This document shows positions 30,491 to 38,651 of a DNA stretch of 64,000 nt, in pieces. The DNA lies in contig CAWJWD010000001.1 of NCBI GenBank assembly GCA_963846505.1, forward strand, positions 1,077,815-1,141,814, written 5' to 3'. A model generated the notes under the pieces. That model did not search any database, was not told where the DNA came from, and saw nothing but the letters and a program-made list of their open reading frames with translations. The DNA is from JACVRW01 sp963846505. GTDB lineage: Bacteria > Actinomycetota > Thermoleophilia > Solirubrobacterales > Thermoleophilaceae. The translations under genes were made by a program, and so were the position numbers. Numbering within the stretch: the stretch's first letter is position 1; each line of letters opens with the position of its first letter.

Positions 30491-31972
30491 CTACTTCTTC
30501 AGCGAGAGCTCGAGGATGTCGGCCTTGTTGCCCTCGGGCAGGCTGCTGATCCAGACGAGGTAGTAGCGGTAGCGCCGCCCCTGCGTGCGCAGCTCGAAGA
30601 CCTGGTCTTGACGCACCTCGACCGTGTCGCTCACCTTCGTCCAGCCGGCGAGCCGACCCGGCACCGTGTTGGCGGCGTAGATCGTGGCCTCGTAGCCGGG
30701 GGTGGAGGTGACGAGGTCGAGCTCCTTGGCGGCCACGGGCGTGCCGGTGTCGACGTAGAGCCCGACGCCCGACTTGTCGCTGCCCTCGAAGCCGCCCTGG
30801 TAGGTCTCGGTGTCCCAGCTGGTGGGCCGGTTGCCGTCGAGCACGAACTGCGTCGCCTCGCTCGACTCCTCGCCGTCGCCCTCGGGGTCGTAGTCCTCGG
30901 CGGCGCGCGAGCCGAGCTCGACGGCGGTCAAGCCCGGTGGTGTCGGCGTCGCCGCGGGGCCGGGTCCCTTCTCGGTGCGGTTCGCGAGGAAGGCGATCGC
31001 GACGGCGACGAGCGCCAGCGCCAGCAGGCTCACGACCAGCGCCCGCCGCGGGTGGCGCAGCCGCGCGGGCGCGAAGTCGGCCGTGTCGCCGGAGAGGTTG
31101 CGCAGGACGGTCGTCGCCTCGCCGCTGATCTCGCCGGTGCGCGCGCTCTCGATGCCGAGCGCCTGTTCGAGGTCGTGCACCATCTCGTCGACGCTCGCGT
31201 AGCGGTGCTCGGTGTCCTTGCTGGTCGCCTCGTCGACGACCGCCGCCAGCGCCGCGGAGATCTCGGGGCGACGGACCTGGACGTCGGGCAGCGGCTCGCG
31301 CACGTGCTTCATCGCCACTGCGACCTGCGTCTCGGCGCGGAACGGCGTTTCGCCGGTGAGCATCTCGTAGAGCACGACGCCGAGCGAGTAGATGTCCGAT
31401 TGCTCGGTCACGTCCTGGCCGAGCGCCTGCTCGGGGGAGACGTAGTCGGTCGTGCCGAGCACGCGCCCGGCGACGGTCAGACCCTCCTGCTCGAGCGAGC
31501 GGGCGATGCCGAAGTCGGTCACCTTGGCCCGGCCGTCGCTGTCGATCAGCACGTTCTGGGGCTTGACGTCGCGGTGGACGAGCTTGTTCGCGTGCGCGCA
31601 GGAGAGCGCCCGGCCGATCTCGATCGCGTAGGCGACCGCCTCCGGCACCGGCAGCCGACGCTGGCGGCGGATGCGCTCCTTGAGCGTCTCGCCCTCGACG
31701 TACTCGAAGACGATGAAGGGCGTGCCGTCGTCCTCGCCGGCGTCGATCACGGTCACCACGTGCGGGTGGTTGAGTCGCGCCACCGCGCGCGCCTCGCGGC
31801 GGAAGCGCTCGAGCTGGTCCGGGTCGCTGGAGATGTCCCGGTGCATCAGCTTGATCGCCACCCAGCGCTCGAGCGTGGGGTCGAAGGCGCGATAGACCGT
31901 CGACATGCCGCCCGAGCCGATCTTCTCCTCGAGTCGGTAGCGCCCGCCTATCAGGGTGCCTATCACCGTCAT
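30491..31972 (-). CDS. Ser/Thr kinase with MviN-like extracellular sensor domain
   Basis: A 493-residue transmembrane kinase. The kinase domain (about 11-275) is intact: IGSGGMSTVYRAFD, VAIKLMHRD, HRDVKPQNVLID, DFGIARSL and VSPEQALGQ. A membrane helix (about 312-332) leads to an extracellular domain with YDPEGDGEE, a DGNRPTSWDTETYQG stretch and SGVGLYVDTG. That pattern resembles the galactose-binding-like C-terminal domain of actinobacterial MviN, where it follows a pseudokinase. Here the kinase keeps its catalytic residues and there is no flippase. It likely senses a wall precursor or glycan; that is inference. Confidence 0.88.
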   Translation of the reverse strand: MTVIGTLIGGRYRLEEKIGSGGMSTVYRAFDPTLERWVAIKLMHRDISSDPDQLERFRREARAVARLNHPHVVTVIDAGEDDGTPFIVFEYVEGETLKERIRRQRRLPVPEAVAYAIEIGRALSCAHANKLVHRDVKPQNVLIDSDGRAKVTDFGIARSLEQEGLTVAGRVLGTTDYVSPEQALGQDVTEQSDIYSLGVVLYEMLTGETPFRAETQVAVAMKHVREPLPDVQVRRPEISAALAAVVDEATSKDTEHRYASVDEMVHDLEQALGIESARTGEISGEATTVLRNLSGDTADFAPARLRHPRRALVVSLLALALVAVAIAFLANRTEKGPGPAATPTPPGLTAVELGSRAAEDYDPEGDGEESSEATQFVLDGNRPTSWDTETYQGGFEGSDKSGVGLYVDTGTPVAAKELDLVTSTPGYEATIYAANTVPGRLAGWTKVSDTVEVRQDQVFELRTQGRRYRYYLVWISSLPEGNKADILELSLKK

Positions 31973-31989
31973 CTATTTTCCGCCGTCAC

Positions 31990-32181
31990 GTGAGCGTACG
32001 CCTGGACTACTTCACCGATCCGGTCTCCGCCGCCTGTTGGGCCGTGGAGCCCTGCCTGCGCCGCATGATGGTGGATTTCGGCGACGACGTGGAGATCACC
32101 TATGTGCTGGGCGGCCTCGCACGCGACCTTGCGGGCCGCAGCCCGCTCTACGAGCGGCTCGACGTCGCCGATCGAGGGGGC
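31990..32181 (+). pseudogene. Truncated DsbA-family oxidoreductase remnant
   Basis: From GTG at 31990, the frame encodes RLDYFTDPVSAACWAVEPC and VDFGDDVEITYVLGGLAR. This is the N-terminus of a DsbA/FrnE-like thioredoxin-fold protein of the DYFTDPxCxWxW type, which is normally about 200 residues or more. Similarity fades near residue 60 and the frame runs into the 3' end of purM on the other strand. The usual second half (helical domain and cis-proline strand) is absent. A deletion or an assembly join are both possible. The 17-base gap to the divergent kinase start suggests a formerly normal gene pair. Confidence 0.6.
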
Positions 32182-32182
32182 G

Positions 32183-33259
32183 CTAGCCGGCCGCGAAGCC
32201 CTCGCCGCGGCGGCCGCTGAGCCCGGCGGCGGGCAGCTCGACGACGCCGTCGACGTCCGTCACGGCGCCGATCACCGCGGTCCCCGGATGGTGCGCGTCG
32301 AGCAGCTCGACGGCGGCGCCCGCCGCGTCGGGCGCAACGATGCAGCAGAAGCCGCAGCCCATGTTGAAGACCTCGTAGAGCTCGGCCGGCTCGACCTCGC
32401 CGCGCTCGGCGATCAGATCGAAGATCGGCGGCACCGCCAGCGGCGCGTCGACGCGGTAGCCGACCGGCGCCTCGAGCCGCAGCAGGTTGAGGAAGCCGTC
32501 GCCGGTGATGTGGGCCAGGCCGCGCACGTCGACGGCGGAGGCGAGCAGCTCGCGCACCGCGCGCACGTACATCACGGTCGGCTCGAGCAGCGCGTCGCCG
32601 ACGCTGGCGCCTCCGAGCGCTGCCGGTCGCTCGTCGACCTCGGGCAGCGCGGCGCGCGCGAGCGTGAGCCCGTTCGAGTGGACGCCGCTCGAGGGCACGC
32701 CGATCAGCGCGTCGCCCGGCTGGACGCGCTCCCCGGTCACGATCGCGTCCAGCTCGACCAGGCCGACGCAGAAGCCGAGCAGGTCGAAGCCGCGCGGCGA
32801 GGGGTGGCCGCGGATCAGCTCGGGCAGCACGGCCAGCTCGCCGCCGGGGATCTCGACGCCGGCCTGCTCGGCGCCGGTGCGCAGGCCGATCGCGATCTGC
32901 TCGAGCCGTGCGGGGTCGGCCTCCTCGACGGCGATGTAGTCCAGCACCGCGATCGGGTCGGCGCCGACGCAGATGACGTCGTTGGCGTTCATCGCGACGC
33001 AGTCGATGCCGACGGTGTCGAGCCGGTCCAGCTGCTCGGCGACGATCAGCTTGCTGCCGACGCCGTCGCAGGAGAGCGCCAGGCCCTGGCGCTCGGAGAT
33101 GCGCAGCACGTTGGCGTAGTGGCCCGAGCGCAGCGCGGCGCGCGAGGGCCGGCCGCTGTCGATCTGGGAGAGCACTCCGACGAGCGCCGCAACGGCGCTG
33201 CCGGACTGATGTTGGTCGACCCCTGCTCGTGCGTACGCGCCGTCGCTCACGCTCGCCAT
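32183..33259 (-). CDS. purM: Phosphoribosylformylglycinamidine cyclo-ligase
   Basis: The AIR synthetase of purine synthesis, converting FGAM to AIR with ATP. Conserved segments are CDGVGSKLIVAEQLDRLD, GIDCVAMNANDVICVGA, DYIAVE, GLVELDA, PSSGVHSNGLTLAR, AHITGDGFLNLLR and MGCGFCCIV. 358 residues, full length. ATG at 33259. It lies 20 bases downstream of the SpoIIE-type phosphatase gene. Confidence 0.96.
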   Translation of the reverse strand: MASVSDGAYARAGVDQHQSGSAVAALVGVLSQIDSGRPSRAALRSGHYANVLRISERQGLALSCDGVGSKLIVAEQLDRLDTVGIDCVAMNANDVICVGADPIAVLDYIAVEEADPARLEQIAIGLRTGAEQAGVEIPGGELAVLPELIRGHPSPRGFDLLGFCVGLVELDAIVTGERVQPGDALIGVPSSGVHSNGLTLARAALPEVDERPAALGGASVGDALLEPTVMYVRAVRELLASAVDVRGLAHITGDGFLNLLRLEAPVGYRVDAPLAVPPIFDLIAERGEVEPAELYEVFNMGCGFCCIVAPDAAGAAVELLDAHHPGTAVIGAVTDVDGVVELPAAGLSGRRGEGFAAG

Positions 33260-33279
33260 TCAAGCGGATGCGGCGGCGC

Positions 33280-35043
33280 TCACGTGCGCCGCCGCAGCGC
33301 GAGCGCGACGGCGTCGTCGCTGAGACCCTCGGACCAGCTCGCGATCTCCTCGTGCACCGCGCGCACGAGCGCGTCCGGACCGAGCGTCGCCGCCCAGCCG
33401 GCGGCCAGGCGGGCGAGCCGCTCGCTGCCGTAGAGCTCGCGGCCGCGGCGGGCCTCGACCAGGCCGTCGGTGTAGGCGAGCACGATGTCGCCCTTGGTCA
33501 ACTGCAGCTCGACGGCGTCGTAGCCGGTCTCGGGGTCGACGCCGAGCGGGAGGCCGTGGCCGACGAGCTCGCGCGCCTCGCCGTCGGCGAGCAGCAGCGG
33601 CGGCAGGTGGCCGGCGTTGCAGAAGCGCATCCCGCCGGGGTGCAGCACGCCGAGGAAGGCGGTCACGAACGTGTCGCGCGGCAGGCGCGAGCAGAGCATC
33701 TGGTTGGCCTGCGCGAGCACCTTCTCCGGCGCGCCCTCGTCCCAACTGCGCGCCTCGATGAAGAAGCGCACCATCGCGCTCAGCGCCGCCGTCTCGACGC
33801 CCTTGCCGGCGACGTCGCCGATCAGCACCGCGAGCTCGCCGCCGGGCAGCGGCCAGGCGCCGTACACGTCGCCGCCGGTCGGCTCGTCGGCGGCCGGCGC
33901 GTACAGCAGGCCGGTCTCGTAGCCCGGCAGCGCCGGCAGCGACTCGGGCACGAAGCCGAGCGTGAGCGCCCGCGCGATGCGCCGCTCGCGCTGGTAGTCG
34001 ATCGCGTTCGCGACGGCCGCCGCCGACGAGCGGGCGAGCTGCGCCAGCAGCTGCAGGTCGTTCTCGTCGAATGCGCCGGGCTGGTCGTGGCCGACGCTCA
34101 GCACGCCGTAGAGCCGCGGCCCCAGCTCGATCGGGGCGTGCATCGCCGAGCCGATGCCCTCGCGCTGCATCAGCTCGCGATCCCAGGGCGTCGAGCCCTC
34201 GCGCTCGGTCCGCGCCGGCGTCCGCGTGCGCGCGACCTGGCCGATCGCGCGCCGGTCGATCGACAGCCGCATCTGCGACAGCTCGTCCGAGAAGCCGACG
34301 TTCGCCTCCACCCGCAGCTCGCGTGCACGGGCGTGCAGGCGCGTGACGAGCGCCTTGCCGGCGCCGGTCAGCTCGGCCGCCGCGAGGGCCACCTCGCGGT
34401 GCACCGCGGCGGGCTCGAGCGAGGCCGAGATCGCCTCGGCCGCACGCTTGAGCTGCAGCTCGGTGCGCGCCCGCCCGGCCTCTGCGTCGAGCAGCTCCGC
34501 CCGCTCGAGCGCCATCGCGGCGAAGTCCGCCAGCACCTCGACCGTGTGCAGGTCGTCGCCGTCGAGCGGCTGGCCGGGATCGAGCGACAGGACGGTGAGC
34601 ACGCCGAGCGCACGGCCGGTCTCGCCGCGTACCGGCGCCGCCGCCAGCGAGGCGCGCCCGAACAGCGCCCAGGCGCGGTCGGCGCGGGCGCCGCCGAGCG
34701 CCGCCGCGGCCCCGGCGCGCAGATCGGCCGCGGCCTCCCAGGCCTCGACGGCGGGCAGCAGCAGCGGCCGGTCGCGAGCGAGCACCGCCTCGGCCAGCGA
34801 GGGTCGTCCGCGCGCCGCCAGCAGCTCGCGCAACTCGACGCGGTCGGACCACGCCGCCGCGTGCGCGGGGTGCTGGTGTGCGTCGACGACGGTGAGGGCG
34901 ACGGCGTCCGCGCGCAGCAGCGATCGGACGTGCTCGACGAGCCGATCGAGAGTGCGCTGGAGCCAGCGCGTGCCGGGCTCGGTAAGCATCTCGGGGACGG
35001 GGCCAGCGGCCCCCTGATCGGGAATTGGAAAGCGGGCGACCAT
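33280..35043 (-). CDS. GAF-domain SpoIIE/PPM-type phosphatase
   Basis: A 587-residue, apparently cytoplasmic phosphatase of the RsbU/SpoIIE group, which usually dephosphorylates anti-anti-sigma factors. Two GAF-like domains (about 25-190 and 205-345) precede the phosphatase (about 370-585). Its motifs are GGDVYGAWPL, IGDVAGKGVETAALSAM, NAGHLPPLL, VLAYTDGLVEAR and LSDDAVALALRR. The first motif normally reads GGDxYD; here the last position is Gly. No sigma factor or STAS partner is nearby. ATG at 35043. Confidence 0.88.
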   Translation of the reverse strand: MVARFPIPDQGAAGPVPEMLTEPGTRWLQRTLDRLVEHVRSLLRADAVALTVVDAHQHPAHAAAWSDRVELRELLAARGRPSLAEAVLARDRPLLLPAVEAWEAAADLRAGAAAALGGARADRAWALFGRASLAAAPVRGETGRALGVLTVLSLDPGQPLDGDDLHTVEVLADFAAMALERAELLDAEAGRARTELQLKRAAEAISASLEPAAVHREVALAAAELTGAGKALVTRLHARARELRVEANVGFSDELSQMRLSIDRRAIGQVARTRTPARTEREGSTPWDRELMQREGIGSAMHAPIELGPRLYGVLSVGHDQPGAFDENDLQLLAQLARSSAAAVANAIDYQRERRIARALTLGFVPESLPALPGYETGLLYAPAADEPTGGDVYGAWPLPGGELAVLIGDVAGKGVETAALSAMVRFFIEARSWDEGAPEKVLAQANQMLCSRLPRDTFVTAFLGVLHPGGMRFCNAGHLPPLLLADGEARELVGHGLPLGVDPETGYDAVELQLTKGDIVLAYTDGLVEARRGRELYGSERLARLAAGWAATLGPDALVRAVHEEIASWSEGLSDDAVALALRRRT

Positions 35044-35067
35044 GGTGGCCCCCCGCCTGCGCTCACC

Positions 35068-35901
35068 CTAGGTGCGATCCCCAGATCGCGCCAGCGCCGC
35101 CACGCCCAGCGCGACCCGGTACGCGGCCAGCGGCGCGAGCGTCCGCGCGCGCTCGAGCCGACCCGCCAGCGGGGCCGCCGCGACGCCCGTGGCGAGCGCT
35201 GCCAACGCCCCGACGGCCAGCGTCGCGCGCAGCTCCGGCGCGAGCTCTCCGCGCAGCGAGCGCACGCCCTTGAGCAGGCTCGCGCCGAGCGTGACCGGCA
35301 GCGCAGCGCGGAATGAGAGCCGTACCGCCGCGTCGCGCGAGAGGCCGCGCGCTCGCGCCGCGGTCAGCGCGGCGCCCGAGCGCGAGACCCCGGGAACGAG
35401 CGCGAACGCCTGCCCGACGCCGACCGCCAGATGGTCGCCGAGGTCCGGATCGGCGCGGTCGCCGCCGCGGCGGTCGACGAGCCAGAGCGTCGCGCCGGCA
35501 CCGATCTGGGCCAGTGCAATGGTCCGAATATCCCCCAGTCGTTGCTCGATCGGCCGCTCGAGCAGCAGCCCGATCGCTGCCGGCGGGAGGAAGGTGAGTG
35601 CGAGCAGGCAGCCCTCGCGCGCCAGCGCCGCGACGCCGGGCGGCGCCCCGGCTGGGTCCCGCCGTCCTTCGTCGCCGCTTGGCGGTCGGGCTCGCCACCC
35701 GCCCCGGCGCCACGCGAGCAGCGCCAGCGCGCCGGCCGAGCCGGTGTGCAGCGCCACCTCCAGCGTCTTGCGCGTGCCCGCGTCGAGCTTCGCCGCGCGC
35801 CAGCCCAGCAGTCGCGGCACGAGCGCGATGTGGCCGGAGCTGGAGATCGGCAGCAGCTCCGCCGGGCCCTGCAGCGCGCCGAGCAGCAGCGCCTGGCGCA
35901 C
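35068..35901 (-). CDS. uppP: Undecaprenyl-diphosphatase UppP (BacA family)
   Basis: A membrane pyrophosphatase that recycles undecaprenyl diphosphate after wall or glycan export. The two signature regions are present: QGPAELLPISSSGHIALVP near the N-terminus and PGVSRSGAALTAA in the middle, with about seven hydrophobic segments. The frame is open well upstream; GTG at 35901 gives the usual start (VRQALLLGALQG). 277 residues. A Gly/Arg-rich insert (about residues 52-76) is longer than usual. It fits the large glycan locus that follows. Confidence 0.92.
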   Translation of the reverse strand: MRQALLLGALQGPAELLPISSSGHIALVPRLLGWRAAKLDAGTRKTLEVALHTGSAGALALLAWRRGGWRARPPSGDEGRRDPAGAPPGVAALAREGCLLALTFLPPAAIGLLLERPIEQRLGDIRTIALAQIGAGATLWLVDRRGGDRADPDLGDHLAVGVGQAFALVPGVSRSGAALTAARARGLSRDAAVRLSFRAALPVTLGASLLKGVRSLRGELAPELRATLAVGALAALATGVAAAPLAGRLERARTLAPLAAYRVALGVAALARSGDRT

Positions 35902-35918
35902 CGACAGCGCGGGCGTGC

Positions 35919-36569
35919 TCAGACCGACTCGGTGGCGGTCTCGCCGCCCCCGCCTCGGCGACGGCGGGCTCGCACGATCAACCAGACGACGCCGACCACG
36001 AGCAGCGCGGCCACCGCGTAGTCGATGTAGTGCAGGTTGTCCTTCCACTTCTCCCAGTTGTCGCCCGCCTGCTTGCCGATGAAGGTCAGCATCAGCACCC
36101 AGGGGATGCAGCCGAGCAGCGTCAGCACGGAGAAGCGCCAGAAGGGCATGCGCGCGACGCCCGCGGGCAGGGAGATGAACGTGCGCACGATCGGCAGCAT
36201 GCGCGTGAAGAAGACGGTCGCGTCCCCGTGGCGCTCGAACCAGCGGTCGGCCCACTCCAGGTGGCTCTTCTTGATGTGCAGCTTCTTGCCGTGCTTCTCG
36301 AGGATGTCCACGCGCCCGGCGTAGCCGATCCAGTAGGCGATCCAGGAGCCGACGAGGTTCGCCAGCGAGCCGACCGCGGTGGCCGCGAACAGGCTGTACT
36401 CGCCGCGCGAGACGTTGAAGCCGGCGAACAGCATCGTGGCCTCGCTCGGCACGGGGATGCAAGCGCTCTCCAGGAGCATCAGCACGAACACGCCCGGCAG
36501 GCCCAACGCGTCCACCACGTCCACGGCCGCGTTCACGAGCGGGTCCGTGATCGAAGCGACCACGGTCAT
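35919..36569 (-). CDS. DedA-family membrane protein
   Basis: A polytopic protein of the DedA family; some members flip undecaprenyl phosphate or phosphatidylethanolamine. Family motifs are visible: FVLMLLESACIPVPSEATM and FFTRMLPIVRTFISLPAGVA, the latter with the conserved arginines, plus four or five membrane helices. 216 residues from ATG at 36569. It lies 17 bases upstream of uppP on the same strand, a sensible pairing for undecaprenyl-carrier recycling. Its start is 28 bases from the divergent aminotransferase start. Confidence 0.9.
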   Translation of the reverse strand: MTVVASITDPLVNAAVDVVDALGLPGVFVLMLLESACIPVPSEATMLFAGFNVSRGEYSLFAATAVGSLANLVGSWIAYWIGYAGRVDILEKHGKKLHIKKSHLEWADRWFERHGDATVFFTRMLPIVRTFISLPAGVARMPFWRFSVLTLLGCIPWVLMLTFIGKQAGDNWEKWKDNLHYIDYAVAALLVVGVVWLIVRARRRRGGGGETATESV

Positions 36570-36597
36570 AGGAGGGCGGTAGGGTAGCGAGCTTCCG

Positions 36598-37668
36598 ATG
36601 GCCGTTCCGCTGTTCGCCAGCTCGCTCGACGAGCAGATGCCGCGACTGACCGAGCGCCTCGCCGACGTCGCCACCGGCGGCCGCTACATCCTCGGCCCCG
36701 AGGTCGCGGCCTTCGAGTCCGAGTTCGCGGCCTACGTCGGGGCCGACCACGCGATCGGCGTCGCGAACGGCACGGACGCGATCTCGATCGCCCTGCGGGC
36801 GCTCGGCGTGCGGGCCGGCGACGACGTCGTGGTGCCCTCCTTCACCTTCTACGCGAGCGCCGAGGCGGTGGCGGCGATCGGGGCGCGACCCGTCTTCTGC
36901 GACGTCGACCCCGAGACGTTCCTCGTCACGCCGGAGACGGTCGCGGCCGCCCTCACGCCCGCCACCACGGCGATCGTGGCGGTGCACCTGTTCGGCAACC
37001 TCGCCCCGATCGGACAGCTGCTGGCACTGGGGCTGCCGGTGCTCGAGGACGCCGCCCAGGCCACCGGCGCGTCCCTCGAGGGCGTCAAGGCCGGCGCGCT
37101 CGGCAGCGCCGCGACGTTCTCGTTCTTCCCCTCCAAGAACCTTCCCTGCCTCGGCGACGGCGGCGCGATCACGACCAGCGACCCCGCCGTGGCGGAGCGC
37201 GCGCGCATCCTGCGCTTCCACGGCTCGAAGGACAAGCGCACGTACACGGAGGTCGGCTACAACTCGCGCCTCGACGAGCTGCAGGCGGCCGTGCTGCGCG
37301 TGCTGCTGCCCGAGCTCGACGGCTGGAACGAGGCCCGCCGGGCGGTCGCAGCCGCCTACGAGCGCCACGGCCTCGGCGAGCACGTCGGTCTGCCCACGCC
37401 GGTTCCGGGCGCCGAGCACGTGTACCACCTCTACGTCGTGCGCAGCGAGCGCGCGGACGAGCTGCAGGCGGCGCTGGCCGACCGCGGCGTCGCCGCCAGC
37501 GGCTACTACCGCACCCCGATCCACCGCCAGCCCGCGCTGGCGAGCGCGACCGAGCTGCCGGGCACCGAGCAGGCGGCGCGCACGCACCTCGCGCTGCCGA
37601 TGGGACCGAAGCTCGGCGACGAGCAGGTCCGCGAGGTCGTGGACGCATGCGCATCTGGGTTGACCTGA
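36598..37668 (+). CDS. DegT/DnrJ/EryC1/StrS-family sugar aminotransferase
   Basis: A PLP enzyme that aminates nucleotide-activated keto-sugars. Features: GRYILGPEVAAFE, GVANGTDAISIALRAL, VVVPSFTFYASAEAV, VLEDAAQATGA, SFFPSKNLPCLGDGGAI (PLP lysine in SKN) and GYNSRLDELQAAVL. 356 residues. ATG at 36598. With the dehydratase two genes downstream it could make a UDP-4-amino-sugar. It overlaps the next gene by 22 bases. Confidence 0.93.
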   Translation: MAVPLFASSLDEQMPRLTERLADVATGGRYILGPEVAAFESEFAAYVGADHAIGVANGTDAISIALRALGVRAGDDVVVPSFTFYASAEAVAAIGARPVFCDVDPETFLVTPETVAAALTPATTAIVAVHLFGNLAPIGQLLALGLPVLEDAAQATGASLEGVKAGALGSAATFSFFPSKNLPCLGDGGAITTSDPAVAERARILRFHGSKDKRTYTEVGYNSRLDELQAAVLRVLLPELDGWNEARRAVAAAYERHGLGEHVGLPTPVPGAEHVYHLYVVRSERADELQAALADRGVAASGYYRTPIHRQPALASATELPGTEQAARTHLALPMGPKLGDEQVREVVDACASGLT

Positions 37669-38651
37669 CCAACAGCCCCCACGTGCTCGTGCTGCGCCCG
37701 CTGATCGAGCTGATGCGGGCGGACGGCCACGAGGTCGAGGTGACCGCGCGCGACTTCGCCCAGACGCTCGAGCTGTGCGAGCGCTTCGGCATCGACCACA
37801 CCGCCGTCGGGCGCCACCGCGGCGGCCGTCTCGCGGACAAGGCGGTCGGGCTGGCGCAGCGCAGCGGCGCGCTCGTGCGCTGGGCGCGCCGCCGCCGGCC
37901 GTTCGACGTCGCGATCGGTCACGGGTCCAACGACGTCGCGGTCGCGGCGGCGCTGCTGCGCGTGCCCAGCGCGACGGCGTTCGACTACGAGTTCGCCAAG
38001 GTCCAACATCACGTCAACTGCCGCCTGGCGCGCGTGGTGATGGTGCCCGAGGCGATTCCGCCGGAGCGGCTCGACCCGTACGGGGCGCGCGGCAAGCTGG
38101 CGCGCTACGCCGGCCTCAAGGAGGAGTACTACCTGGCGGACTTCGAGCCGGACGCGAGCGTGCTGGGCGAGCTCGGGCTCGTCCGCGAGCGGCTGGTGGT
38201 GGTCGTGCGCACGCCGCCGGACGTGTCGCTCTACCACCGCTTCGAGAACCCGCTCTTCGGGCAGGTGCTGGAGCACCTGGCGGCCTCGGGGGCGCAGACC
38301 GTGGTGCTGCCCCGCACGGCGGCCCAGCGCACCGAGCTCGCCGCCGCCGGGTCGTTCGTCGTACCCGAGCACGTGGTGGACGCGCAGAGCCTGGTGGCCT
38401 TCGCCGACCTCGTGATCTCCGCCGGCGGTACCATGAACCGCGAAGCCGTGGCGCTCGGCACCCCGGTCTACACGACCTTCGAGGGCAAGCTGGGCGCGGT
38501 CGACGAGGGGCTGCTCCGCGAGGGGCGCCTGCGCAAGCTCGACGATCCGGACGCGGTGCGCCTGGAGCGGCGCGCCGCGCAGGGCGGTTCGCGGGTCCGC
38601 CGGGACCCGCGTGAACTCGTCACGATGCTGCTGTCAGCCGCCGCCGTATGA
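37647..38651 (+). CDS. DUF354 family protein
   Basis: A 334-residue protein of the DUF354 family, common in surface-polysaccharide loci of bacteria and archaea. It has a GT-B-like look: MRIWVDLTNSPHVLVLRPLI at the N-terminus, FDVAIGHGSNDVAVAAAL and TAFDYEFAKVQHHVN in the middle, and SLVAFADLVISAGGTMNREA followed by GTPVYTTFEGKLGAVD near the end, reminiscent of UDP-GlcNAc 2-epimerase or glycosyltransferase folds. Function unknown to me. It overlaps both neighbours and is certainly co-translated. Confidence 0.85.
   Translation: MRIWVDLTNSPHVLVLRPLIELMRADGHEVEVTARDFAQTLELCERFGIDHTAVGRHRGGRLADKAVGLAQRSGALVRWARRRRPFDVAIGHGSNDVAVAAALLRVPSATAFDYEFAKVQHHVNCRLARVVMVPEAIPPERLDPYGARGKLARYAGLKEEYYLADFEPDASVLGELGLVRERLVVVVRTPPDVSLYHRFENPLFGQVLEHLAASGAQTVVLPRTAAQRTELAAAGSFVVPEHVVDAQSLVAFADLVISAGGTMNREAVALGTPVYTTFEGKLGAVDEGLLREGRLRKLDDPDAVRLERRAAQGGSRVRRDPRELVTMLLSAAAV

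Noticed and set aside
31986..31993. TCACGTGA core between the MviN-like kinase and the DsbA remnant as a third parS
   Set aside because: Flanks do not match (8 of 14 overall); an 8-base palindrome is expected by chance and it is far from the other sites.
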